NCBI GenBank assembly: GCA_028819075.1
Contig: JAPPMM010000043.1
Location: forward strand, 62,001-126,000
Reading direction: 5' to 3'
DNA from: Gammaproteobacteria bacterium
Lineage (GTDB): Bacteria > Gemmatimonadota > Gemmatimonadetes > Longimicrobiales > Gaopeijiaceae
DNA: 64,000 bases
Below the pieces are notes generated by a model. It was not told the origin of the DNA and did not search any database. It saw only the letters and a list, made by a program, of their open reading frames with translations. Below are positions 42,716 to 51,787 of the stretch, in pieces. The position numbers were made by a program, and so were the translations under genes. The stretch's first letter is position 1; each line of letters opens with the position of its first letter.

Positions 42716-45648
42716 CACCGGAACCCGACCTCGACGCCCAGCCTCAGCTGCAGCGGCTCGTTGAAGAACAGCGACGGATCCATACGGTCCAGAGCGGCCG
42801 CCAACCGCACCGTCCGGTATTCCACATCCGTGATGCGCCCGTTGCCGTCCAGATCCGCAAGCGCGCTGTAGCGCGGTGATTCCCGCGGGATGGCGCCGCC
42901 CGCCCCGCCCCGCGCCAAATCGAGGACCTGCGCCGCAGGGGGCGCAATCGTGCCCGTATCGCGGCGGAGCGCCAGCACGTTTGCGCGGTCGAGGAGGTTG
43001 CGGCCGTCGAACACGATGCGCCAGCGGCAGTCCGAACAACCCGGCAGGTCGCCGACTTCGAGGGTGGCGCGCAGGTCGAGCTGTACGATCCAGGGCAGGA
43101 GGCGGGCGGGATCGGTGCGCCCGGCGTCCGATTCGCGCTCCCCGGCGAGCAGCTGACGGTCCAGGGGGTACCCGCTCTTCGCCGCCGTGGCGAGGGCGAC
43201 GCCCCAGCGCCGATCGGCTTCCCCTGCGGCGCGACCCGCGAAAACGGCCAGGTTCGCGGAGTGGCGCCGATCGAACGCCAGAGGGAACTCCTCGCGGGTC
43301 GCGTCGGGATCCTCCAACTCCGGGTCGAGCGCCGTCGAAACCACGCCCACCGTCTTCTTCAGCGCGTAGCCCAGACGGAGCCGCAGGAACGGCCACCGGG
43401 CCCGTACCGACATCTCCGCGCCCCGCACCGTCCCGAAATCTCCTCCCGTGAACTGGCCTTTCCCGAACCCGGCGAAACGCAGGCTGCCGGTCACGAGATT
43501 GTTCAGCTCCTTGCGAAATCCGACCAGGGCCACGCCCGCGCTCTCGCCGATCTGTCGCGTGAGCCCGAACTCGAGATTCGTCCCCTTCTCGAATGCCAGA
43601 TCCGGATTCCCCTGCCGCCGGATGTCTGTTCTGAGCGAATCGCCAAGCGTGGTGTCGAGGAAGAAACGGAAGTCCGGAGGCTGCGCGACCTGGCTGTAGT
43701 TGAAGCGGAAGGCGAGCTGTCCGTCCGTGCCCGGCACGGGGCCCGAGACGCCTATGCGCGGCGTGACGCCCATCTTCCATCCCACGCGCGTCCCCGGGGC
43801 GAGAAAATCCACCCGGTCGTGACGATAGTCGAGACCGGCGCGGAAGGCATCGATTCGCGCGCCGAGCGTGACGGCGATTTCGTCCTCCGCCGCGAGTCGC
43901 GCATCCACGAAAGCGCTCACCGACCCCGGATAGAAGAGCGCGTAGTTGGGCGACGATCCGGCCAGAAAGCTCCTCGCCCGCTCGTAGGACTCGACGCGAT
44001 AGAGCTTGGTCCCGCCTCCGGCGCTGAGGACGTGACCGGCGGACGACAGCAGCTCGGCGAAAAGGTCGGCGCCGACGAACCCGGTGCGCGTCCAGTTGGC
44101 GATGCCGGGGGTCCCCTCGGTGTGGAAGATGCCCTCGGCGGCGGGCCCGAAGGGAGATCCGACGGAGCCGCCGGGAGGAAGGTATCCGGGCACCGGAGCC
44201 GCGGACCTCAACTGATCCTGCACCGGACTGCGCACGAACTCCTCGCCCAGGAAGGCCAGCCGGGCCGGTCCGAACCCCGCGACGGTGCGCCGGCGTGCCC
44301 GGGAGTCCGGATCGACCACGCCCAGGTAGCGGTCCAGCCGCATGGCGGATCCCCGCAGCGTGACGTGGGCGCCCCCGCCCAGCCCCTGCCGCGACCAGTC
44401 CAGCGACGCGGTGGCGAGCGTGCCGTCCGCCCGCTGTCCGAGCTGGTATTCGGGGTTGTACTTGAACTCGGAGGTGTACAGCCCGGACTGCACCCGGTTG
44501 TGCAGGAGCGTGGTCGTCAGGGCCAGCCCGTCCGCGATCGGCCGGTCGACGCGCGCGAAGGCCAGAAGCTTGTCGCCCGCCTGGTGGGGGAAGGCGGCCG
44601 CAGTGTAGGGGCAGGTCAGCCCCGCAGTGGCCGGATTCCCCGTCACCCGCTCGATGAGCGCGTCCAGTTCGCCATCGCCGTCGCCGGGCCGGAGGCAGGT
44701 CAGGCCGCGGGCGCGCGGCTCCGCATCCAGCATGCCCTGGGCAAGCACGCTCGCGAACACCACCGAGCCCCGCCCGAGCACGGGCGCCGGTCCCCCTGCG
44801 GATGCCGTAAGCGCCGTGAAGCCCCGAAACGTTTGTTCCGGCGCCCAGTGGTCGGTGCGCACGGCCGCCGCTCCCCGCCATCGCTCCGCATCACCACGCC
44901 TTGTCGTGTAGTGCACCACCCCCGAAAGCGCCGATCCGAAGCGCGCCCCGAGCCCGCCGGTCACCACTTCGATCTCCTCGAGGGCGTCGGAGGGGTGCTC
45001 CAGCGCGGGACCCCGGGACGACGCTTCGAACTGGTTCTTGAACTCCAGACCGTCGACCACGTAGGCCTCCTGTCCGATGCGCCCCCCGCGGAAGTGGCCG
45101 TCGCTGACCCCCGGTGCCAGCTCGATGGCCTGCGAGACCTCGTCGATCGGCAGCTCGCGCAACTCCCGGGCCTGGATCAGCTCGTGGGTTGCGCTTACCT
45201 CGGGCTCCACCAGGCGGACGCGTTCCACTTCGACCCGGATTTCGTCGAGTTCCAGCGCCTCCGGCTCCAGCTCGACGAGAATGCGGGCAGGCTGACCGGG
45301 ACGCACGCGAACGCCCTCGACCGTCGTGGTGGTGTAGCCGAGCACGGAGACCGTCACGGCCCGGTCCCCGAAAGGCACCGCCACCAGGATGAAGCGGCCG
45401 TCGGGCGCGGAGGAGGTCCGAAGCTCCGTCCCCTCGACGACCAGGAGGGCATCCTGGAGCACCACGCCGGTGGATGCATCGACGACGCGGCCCAGAATGC
45501 TGCCCGCGTTCTGCGCCGCCGCCCGCCCCGGCACGGCCAGGGCGCCGGCGAGGACCGACAGGACCAGCAGTCGCGCGATCCGGCGGCCCGGGAGGAAGCG
45601 CTGGTTCACGACACCGCGCCGCGACGCGTCGGGAGGCGGCCGCTCCAC
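42715..45648 (-). CDS. TonB-dependent receptor with carboxypeptidase-like N-terminal domain
   Basis: A 977-residue outer-membrane receptor. Signal peptide RIARLLVLSVLAGALAVPGR; carboxypeptidase regulatory-like domain GSILGRVVDASTGVVLQDAL; then the plug with IEVVTGGLGARFGSALSGVV and a long beta-barrel rich in aromatic and Gly residues, ending LQLRLGVEVGFR. Starts are GTG 45648 or GTG 45609. The gene is followed by two overlapping lipoprotein genes and preceded, 3 bases away, by the coxE-like gene, so it is possibly co-transcribed with the cox-like cluster. The C-terminal residue is Arg rather than the usual Phe. Substrate unknown. Confidence 0.9.
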   Translation of the reverse strand: MERPPPDASRRGVVNQRFLPGRRIARLLVLSVLAGALAVPGRAAAQNAGSILGRVVDASTGVVLQDALLVVEGTELRTSSAPDGRFILVAVPFGDRAVTVSVLGYTTTTVEGVRVRPGQPARILVELEPEALELDEIRVEVERVRLVEPEVSATHELIQARELRELPIDEVSQAIELAPGVSDGHFRGGRIGQEAYVVDGLEFKNQFEASSRGPALEHPSDALEEIEVVTGGLGARFGSALSGVVHYTTRRGDAERWRGAAAVRTDHWAPEQTFRGFTALTASAGGPAPVLGRGSVVFASVLAQGMLDAEPRARGLTCLRPGDGDGELDALIERVTGNPATAGLTCPYTAAAFPHQAGDKLLAFARVDRPIADGLALTTTLLHNRVQSGLYTSEFKYNPEYQLGQRADGTLATASLDWSRQGLGGGAHVTLRGSAMRLDRYLGVVDPDSRARRRTVAGFGPARLAFLGEEFVRSPVQDQLRSAAPVPGYLPPGGSVGSPFGPAAEGIFHTEGTPGIANWTRTGFVGADLFAELLSSAGHVLSAGGGTKLYRVESYERARSFLAGSSPNYALFYPGSVSAFVDARLAAEDEIAVTLGARIDAFRAGLDYRHDRVDFLAPGTRVGWKMGVTPRIGVSGPVPGTDGQLAFRFNYSQVAQPPDFRFFLDTTLGDSLRTDIRRQGNPDLAFEKGTNLEFGLTRQIGESAGVALVGFRKELNNLVTGSLRFAGFGKGQFTGGDFGTVRGAEMSVRARWPFLRLRLGYALKKTVGVVSTALDPELEDPDATREEFPLAFDRRHSANLAVFAGRAAGEADRRWGVALATAAKSGYPLDRQLLAGERESDAGRTDPARLLPWIVQLDLRATLEVGDLPGCSDCRWRIVFDGRNLLDRANVLALRRDTGTIAPPAAQVLDLARGGAGGAIPRESPRYSALADLDGNGRITDVEYRTVRLAAALDRMDPSLFFNEPLQLRLGVEVGFR

Positions 45649-45651
45649 TCG

Positions 45652-46848
45652 TCAGGATGCCCGCGCCCGCGTGCCCGGCGCCGTCCGCCCCAACGCCCTC
45701 GCCAGCGCCTCCACGCTCGCGAGATTGTGCACGGGCCGGTGCTCGTCCACCTCCGGCAGGAGCGCCCGGATTCCCGCCGCCCGGGGCGCGAACTTCTCGT
45801 AGCGCAGCAGCGGGTTCAGCCAGATCAGCCGCCGGCACGACTTGCGCAGCCTCCGCGCCTCGAAGGCGATCCCGCTGGCGCCCTCGCGGTCGAGCCCGTC
45901 GGTCACGAGCAGCACCACTGCCCCCTCGGCCAACAGGCGCCGGGACCAGTGCAGGTTGAAGGCCCGCAGCGCCGCGCCGATGCGTGTGCCGCCGTACCAG
46001 TCGAGCACCGTCTGCCCCACGCGCTCCATCGCCCGGTCCACATCCTGGTCGCGCAGAAGGCGCGTGACGTTGGTGAGCCGGGTGCCGAACAGGAAGGTGT
46101 GGATGCGCTCGCCGGCGTTGGTCAGGGTGTGGAAGAAGTGCAGCAGGATGCGCGAATAGGTCTCCATCGACCCCGAGATGTCGCAGATGGCCACAAGCGT
46201 CGGGCGGCGCGTGGCGTGTGAGCGGCGCCGCAGAGACATGGGATATCCGCCCGTACGAAGGCTGGCCCGCAGGGTGCGGCGCGCGTCGATCCCCGGCCCA
46301 TGAGGATCGGGGCGGAAGCGGCGTGTCAGGATCGGCCGCAGATCCAGCTTCAGGTGGCGGAGCGCCTCCCTGGCCTGCCGGACCTCCTCCGCGGTCATCT
46401 GCTCGAAATCCTTGGTGCGCAGCACCTCCGAGGGTGAGAAGGCCATGCGCATGGATATCTCCTCGCCTTCCCGCGCCTGCGTCGACTCGGTGTACCCCGG
46501 GGCCGTTCCCGCCGAGAGTCGGGCCGGAGCCCGCTCGCCCGGCTCGCCCTCACCCATGCGCGACGTCGAGAGCAGCGCCTGCAGGGCCTCATCCCGCCCC
46601 AGCGGATCACGCCAGAAGAGGCGGAACGCGCTGTCGAAGATGGCGCGCTGTTCGGGAGCCGATACCAGAGTACCGTGCAGCGCCCAGTAGAACTGGCTCC
46701 GTTGGGTGGTGTCGACGACTCCCAGTGCACGCGCCGCGGAGAGCGTGTGACCCGGACCCACCGGCATGCCGGCCGCGCGCAGCATGCGCACGAAATGGGC
46801 GACGTTTTCGGCGAGCTTGCCGGGCGGGCTGATGGGCTTGGGGGCCAT
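45652..46848 (-). CDS. CoxE-like VWA-domain protein
   Basis: A 398-residue cytoplasmic VWA protein of the CoxE family. N-terminal helical part (LAENVAHFVRMLRAAGMPVG, RDEALQALLSTSR) then Arg-rich segment and VWA domain with metal site DISGSME (223-229), GGTRIGAAL and LVTDGLDREG. In carboxydotrophs CoxE and the AAA ATPase CoxD help build the copper-containing active site of CO dehydrogenase. Here the CoxD-like gene is at 49937-50959 and three exported-protein genes stand between. Complete length. Confidence 0.88.
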   Translation of the reverse strand: MAPKPISPPGKLAENVAHFVRMLRAAGMPVGPGHTLSAARALGVVDTTQRSQFYWALHGTLVSAPEQRAIFDSAFRLFWRDPLGRDEALQALLSTSRMGEGEPGERAPARLSAGTAPGYTESTQAREGEEISMRMAFSPSEVLRTKDFEQMTAEEVRQAREALRHLKLDLRPILTRRFRPDPHGPGIDARRTLRASLRTGGYPMSLRRRSHATRRPTLVAICDISGSMETYSRILLHFFHTLTNAGERIHTFLFGTRLTNVTRLLRDQDVDRAMERVGQTVLDWYGGTRIGAALRAFNLHWSRRLLAEGAVVLLVTDGLDREGASGIAFEARRLRKSCRRLIWLNPLLRYEKFAPRAAGIRALLPEVDEHRPVHNLASVEALARALGRTAPGTRARAS

Positions 46849-46858
46849 GCCGCGCGGT

Positions 46859-48448
46859 TCAGCCGCCCTGGGGCACGATCAGCCAGCGACCGTCGTAGTC
46901 CGCCGGAAGGACGCCCTCCCGCACCACGGTCGACCGCTCTCCCCCGGCGATGAAGGTCACGCGGACATCCACGCGCACCACGTCCGGCGGAAGGCCGAAG
47001 TGGGCCGGCGCGGTGCCCTGCGAGCAGTAGCCGCCCCCCGTGTCGATCAGGCGGGTGCCCAGCAGCGCACCGGTCTCGTGGTCGAGGAGTTGGACCTCCG
47101 CGCCGGGGACCATCGACCGCCCCGTGGCGTCGGCGGCCGCAACCTGCAGTGAGCGGGCCGCCGTTTCCGGGGCGAGCAGGTTGCGGTACAGGTGGTGGGT
47201 GCCGCCGGCCTCGTCGTTGTTGGCGATCGACAGGTCCAGATCGCCGTCGCGGTCGAAGTCCGCCCAGGCCACGCCGTGGCTGGGGCCGTGCTCGAGGAGG
47301 TTCGCCGGGAGCGCGTTCCGGAAGCGGCCGCCTCCGGCGTTCATGAACAGGTGGTCCTCGACCGCGGCGATGCCGGACAGATAGGAGGTCACCACCAGGT
47401 CGGGCAGGCCGTTGTGGTCCACGTCCCCCCAGACGGCCGACGTCGAATGGTAGTCGACGCCCAGCGTGGCCGGATCGGTGACGTCCGTGAACGTGCCGTC
47501 GCCGTTGTTGCTCCAGAGGATGTCCGGCCCGTAGGTGGCAACGAACAGATCCAGGTCGCCGTCGTTGTCGAAATCGGTCACCGCCGCGGCCACGCTGCCG
47601 TATTCCGCTCCCCTGCCCGGGTGGTTCATGCCCAGCGCGGGAGCGACATCCACAAACGTGCCGTCGCCCTCGTTGCGGTAGAAGGCGTCCTCGTCGCCGT
47701 TCTGGTTGGACACGTGCACATCCAGATCGCCGTCCCGGTCGTAGTCGAACCAGGCGACGCCGACGGTGCGGCGGGGGTCGCCCAGGCCTGACTCGGCGGT
47801 CACGTCGGTGAAGGTCCACGCCGGGGCGTCTCCGGCCGGTGAATTGCTGACGCTTTCCCGCGGAGCCCCGTCTTCGCCCGGTGCCCCGTCGTTCCGAAAC
47901 ATCCGGTTGGGCTGATCGCGCAGCGCGACGAAGAGGTCGAGGTCGCCGTCCCCGTCGTAGTCGATCCAGCTCGGCTGCCGGCTGGTGCCCACCAGATCCA
48001 CCCCCAGACCGGGCGCTACGTCTGTGAAACGACCCCCGTCGTTGCGATAGAGCCGGTTCGGCGTGCCCTCCGCGACCGGATATCCGACGTAGAGATCAGG
48101 ATCGCCGTCGCCGTCGTAGTCACCCCACGCTCCGGCCCGCGTGTCCTCGAGGTCCGCGAGCCCCACCTCCACGGCCACGTCCACGAAGCCCCCACCGTCG
48201 TTGCGGTAGAGGCGATTCGGCGTGTAGCGCATCCCCACGAACAGGTCCAGATCTCCGTCGCCGTCGTAGTCGGCCCAGGAGTTGGTTTGGGCCCCTGGAG
48301 TCTCGAAGAGGTCCGGCTGCACCCGGTCGAACGCAACGGGGGTCATCCCGGCCTCTCCCGTGTCGCAGGCCGTCGCAAAGGCCAGCAACAGGAGGAGTAC
48401 GCGTAGTCGATGTCCCGAATGCAGCGGTGCATCTGCGGAATACGGCAA
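46859..48448 (-). CDS. CRTAC1-like FG-GAP/VCBS repeat lipoprotein
   Basis: A 529-residue lipoprotein (LRVLLLLLAFATAC lipobox). It has seven or more FG-GAP/VCBS repeats with the calcium loop DYDGDGDLDLF, DYDGDGDPDLYV, DYDRDGDLDVHV, DFDNDGDLDLFV, DVDHNGLPDLVV, DFDRDGDLDLSI, forming an integrin-like propeller, then an ASPIC/UnbV C-terminal domain (SMVPGAEVQLLDHETGALLG, TAPAHFGLPPD). Start appears to be TTG 48448. It lies inside a 21-bp tandem repeat at its 5' end. Probably a surface adhesin or matrix component; nothing ties it to the cox-like genes on either side except orientation. Confidence 0.85.
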   Translation of the reverse strand: MPYSADAPLHSGHRLRVLLLLLAFATACDTGEAGMTPVAFDRVQPDLFETPGAQTNSWADYDGDGDLDLFVGMRYTPNRLYRNDGGGFVDVAVEVGLADLEDTRAGAWGDYDGDGDPDLYVGYPVAEGTPNRLYRNDGGRFTDVAPGLGVDLVGTSRQPSWIDYDGDGDLDLFVALRDQPNRMFRNDGAPGEDGAPRESVSNSPAGDAPAWTFTDVTAESGLGDPRRTVGVAWFDYDRDGDLDVHVSNQNGDEDAFYRNEGDGTFVDVAPALGMNHPGRGAEYGSVAAAVTDFDNDGDLDLFVATYGPDILWSNNGDGTFTDVTDPATLGVDYHSTSAVWGDVDHNGLPDLVVTSYLSGIAAVEDHLFMNAGGGRFRNALPANLLEHGPSHGVAWADFDRDGDLDLSIANNDEAGGTHHLYRNLLAPETAARSLQVAAADATGRSMVPGAEVQLLDHETGALLGTRLIDTGGGYCSQGTAPAHFGLPPDVVRVDVRVTFIAGGERSTVVREGVLPADYDGRWLIVPQGG

Positions 48449-48512
48449 ACCATCTCCCGAATTCAGCAGTCCATCTCTCGAATCCAGCCGTCTATCTCCC
48501 GAACGAGTACGA
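48408..48512. repeat. 21-bp tandem repeat, five units
   Basis: Five consecutive 21-base units at 48408, 48429, 48450, 48471 and 48492. Units 3 and 4 (CCATCTCCCGAATTCAGCAGT and CCATCTCTCGAATCCAGCCGT, shortened here by reference) differ at only four or five bases; units 1, 2 and 5 are more diverged. The block covers the last codons and stop of the barrel-protein gene and the first codons of the FG-GAP gene. Confidence 0.7.
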
Positions 48513-49388
48513 GAAGTTTATGAGCGGCACGCAGCAGCCCCCGTCGCCGTCGGCGATGGCGCCCATGGCTCCGACTTCGGTGTTGAAGCGGTCGCCGATG
48601 ATGCGGACCCCTGCCGACAGGACGACGCCCACTGCGTCGGGAAGGACATAGTTCTCGGTGATGAGCTTGATCCTGCGGCTGACCCGGGTCTCGCCGCCCA
48701 GCATGAACGCCGGCTCGTTCAGGACCTCGTCTCCCGAATAGAAATAGCCGATGCCCGCGGAAAGGGCCCTTTCCGTGTCACCGAACGTCGCCACGCCGTA
48801 CGCGACCCCAACCACCTCGTCATCGAAGAAGAAAGCGAGCGTTCCGACGGATGCCTGGACCTCGGCCTGCCGGATAATCTGCAGCTTCGGACCAAGGTAG
48901 AACGGCTCGAGTTCCCCGAAGAGAATGGGCGCCCCGCCTACGATGGTGAAGCGGTCGGTGATCCCGACCGCGGCGAACGGCAGGACGACCACGTAGGTGC
49001 CGATGTACGACTCACCACCCCTGAGCGAGCGCCCGGTCGATGTGAAGAACAGCCTCGTACCGCCGGGATCCTCGGCCCAGAACTCGCCCTCCACCACCTG
49101 CCCGCTGGCCGGACGGACGGCTTCGATCCCGGAACGTTCCACATCGAGGCGGGCCCCGCCCACGGTTTCGAAGACCACACGTGCCCCATCCAGCTCCACG
49201 ACCTGCGCAAAGATCACCGAGCCGTCGCCGAGCCGAACCTCGTAGATGGTGTCGCTGGGAGCGGGGATGTCGGGGGGCGCCTGAGCCTGGACTGCGGCCG
49301 GGGAGACGAATGCCCCCGCGAGAGCGGAAACGGCGATGACAAGCACCGGCACCGGGGAAACAGCTGGAACTCGGCGCAAGCTGCGCAT
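48492..49388 (-). CDS. Exported protein with predicted outer-membrane barrel, unknown
   Basis: A 298-residue exported protein of no family I recognise. The signal (MRSLRRVPAVSPVPVLVIAV... ending VQAQ) precedes IYEVRLGDGSVIFAQVVELD and VVFETVGGARLDVERSGIEA, which look like a small beta-domain (SH3/Sm-like, as in proteins measuring 'G-x-V/I-x-G' strands). The rest alternates hydrophobic/polar residues with Gly and aromatics, and ends FNTEVGAMG...LINFSYSFGR, compatible with an 8- to 10-strand barrel. It is downstream of another small barrel gene on the same strand. Confidence 0.68.
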   Translation of the reverse strand: MRSLRRVPAVSPVPVLVIAVSALAGAFVSPAAVQAQAPPDIPAPSDTIYEVRLGDGSVIFAQVVELDGARVVFETVGGARLDVERSGIEAVRPASGQVVEGEFWAEDPGGTRLFFTSTGRSLRGGESYIGTYVVVLPFAAVGITDRFTIVGGAPILFGELEPFYLGPKLQIIRQAEVQASVGTLAFFFDDEVVGVAYGVATFGDTERALSAGIGYFYSGDEVLNEPAFMLGGETRVSRRIKLITENYVLPDAVGVVLSAGVRIIGDRFNTEVGAMGAIADGDGGCCVPLINFSYSFGR

Positions 49389-49502
49389 ATGTCCTCCGTG
49401 CAATCGCGATGTGGATTCCGGAACACCTTGTCCGGATACACTACCGCAGCGCTGAAGGGCCAACCTGGCCAGTACCAAACAACTGGCGGCGCGCTGCCGC
49501 AC

Positions 49503-49936
49503 TCAGAACGAGATGTAGCCCCCGATCTGGAACAGAACGAGCGCATCGTCGCTGTCTGCCAGCGACTGCCGGTCCAGGATCACGCGTCCGCCGTACCGCC
49601 GGCCGAGCGTCAGGCTGGCGCCGAGGGTAGTGAGGATATCGTCACCGTCGTAGGCGAGTCCCGCGCGCGCCGCTGGCCGCGCGAGCCAATCGGCGCGTCC
49701 GAGCCGGACGGACAGGCCTCCGCGGCTGGTCGTGCCCGCGGCATCGATGCAGCGCCAGTTGTCGACGTTGGCGTACACCGACACCGGGTCGGCGACACGG
49801 GCCTGGACGCCGACGTAGTGCCCGGGACAGGCGATGCTGTTGCCGCCGTCGATGCCTGCTTCAAGCATCAGCGATTCCGGCGCATCCTGGGCCTGTATCG
49901 GCGCAGCCAGCAGCAGGCACACGACCATCAGACGTT

Positions 49937-49940
<4 letters not shown>
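49503..49940 (-). CDS. Small exported protein, probable outer-membrane beta-barrel
   Basis: A 145-residue protein with a short signal (MKRLMVVCLLLAAPIQAQ). The mature part has alternating beta-strand segments (LMLEAGIDGGNS, VGVQARVADPVSVYANVDNW, GGLSVRLGRADWLARPAARA, ILTTLGASLTLGRRYGGRVI) and ends LVLFQIGGYISF, with a C-terminal Phe as barrel-assembly signals like. Two Cys (in SIACPGHY and NWRCIDA) may form a disulfide. Its ATG overlaps the stop of the coxD-like ATPase by 4 bases, so it is co-translated with the cox-like operon. Confidence 0.72.
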
Positions 49941-50959
<1,019 letters not shown>

Positions 50960-50980
50960 CTGACGCTTCGCCGGACTCCG

Positions 50981-51775
50981 CTAGCCGCAGGCCTCCACGG
51001 CCCGCTTCGCCATCACCGTGACCAGATGGGCCCGGTACTCGGCGCCCGCCACGTTGTCGGACAGGAGTCCGTCCGCGGACACGCCGATCCCCGACACCGC
51101 ATCGGCCGAGAAGTCGTCCGCCAGCGCGGCCTCCATCTCCGCCACCCGGAAGACGCCCGCGCCCGCACCGGTCACCGCGACCCGCACTCCGTCGTCACCC
51201 CGGGCCACCATGACCCCCGCGACCGCATACTTCGACGCCGGGTTCTCGAACTTCGCGTAGGCGGCCCGCGCCACGATGGGGAAGCACACGGCGGTGACCA
51301 GCTCATCCTCCTCGAGCGCGGTCTCGAACATCGACCCGAAGAAGTCGTCCGACGAGATCTTGCGCCGGTCGGTGATGATGGTCGCTCCCAGCCCGACGCA
51401 CGCCGCCGGATAGTCGGCCGCCGGATCGTTGTGCGCCACCGAGCCACCGATGGTGCCGCAGTTGCGCACCTGCGGATCGCCGATGCGGCCGGCCATCGCC
51501 GCCAGCGCCGGGATGCGCTCCTGCACCACGCTCGACGCCGCAACCTGCGCGTGCGTGCAGCAGGCCCCGATCTTGAGGCAGTGCCCGTGATCCTCGATGT
51601 CGCTCAGCCCCGGCACGTTGCGCAGCGACACCAGATCGCTCGGCGCCGCCATGCCCAGCTTCAGGACGGGCACGAGGCTCATCCCTCCCGCCAGCACCTT
51701 GCCGTCGTCCGCGCCCCTGAGGGCGCTCAGGACACCGTCAACCGAAGACGGTGCGTGATATTGGAAATCGTCCAC
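50981..51775 (-). CDS. CO dehydrogenase-like FAD-binding subunit (CoxM-type)
   Basis: A 264-residue FAD subunit of the CoxM/xanthine dehydrogenase family. FAD-binding motifs are AGGMSLVPVLK (residues ~29-40) and TIGGSVAHNDPAADYPA (~108-124). It accepts electrons from the two iron-sulfur clusters of CoxS and passes them to quinone or cytochrome. It lies 12 bases after coxL. The order S, L, M differs from the M-S-L order of form I clusters and fits form II-like operons. Confidence 0.92.
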   Translation of the reverse strand: MDDFQYHAPSSVDGVLSALRGADDGKVLAGGMSLVPVLKLGMAAPSDLVSLRNVPGLSDIEDHGHCLKIGACCTHAQVAASSVVQERIPALAAMAGRIGDPQVRNCGTIGGSVAHNDPAADYPAACVGLGATIITDRRKISSDDFFGSMFETALEEDELVTAVCFPIVARAAYAKFENPASKYAVAGVMVARGDDGVRVAVTGAGAGVFRVAEMEAALADDFSADAVSGIGVSADGLLSDNVAGAEYRAHLVTVMAKRAVEACG

Positions 51776-51787
51776 TGTCGCCTCCGG

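Noticed and set aside
42875-44881. Long open frame antisense-shifted within the TonB receptor, extending upstream from the PD40 gene (over 600 codons)
   Set aside because: Arg/Gly/Pro-rich shadow of the receptor in GC-rich DNA; no signal or domain; the receptor frame has clear family motifs.
47400-48300. Repeated GTCGCCGTC-type stretches suggesting a CRISPR-like or DNA repeat array
   Set aside because: They encode the DGDGDLD calcium loops of FG-GAP repeats; spacing follows protein blades, not a CRISPR array.
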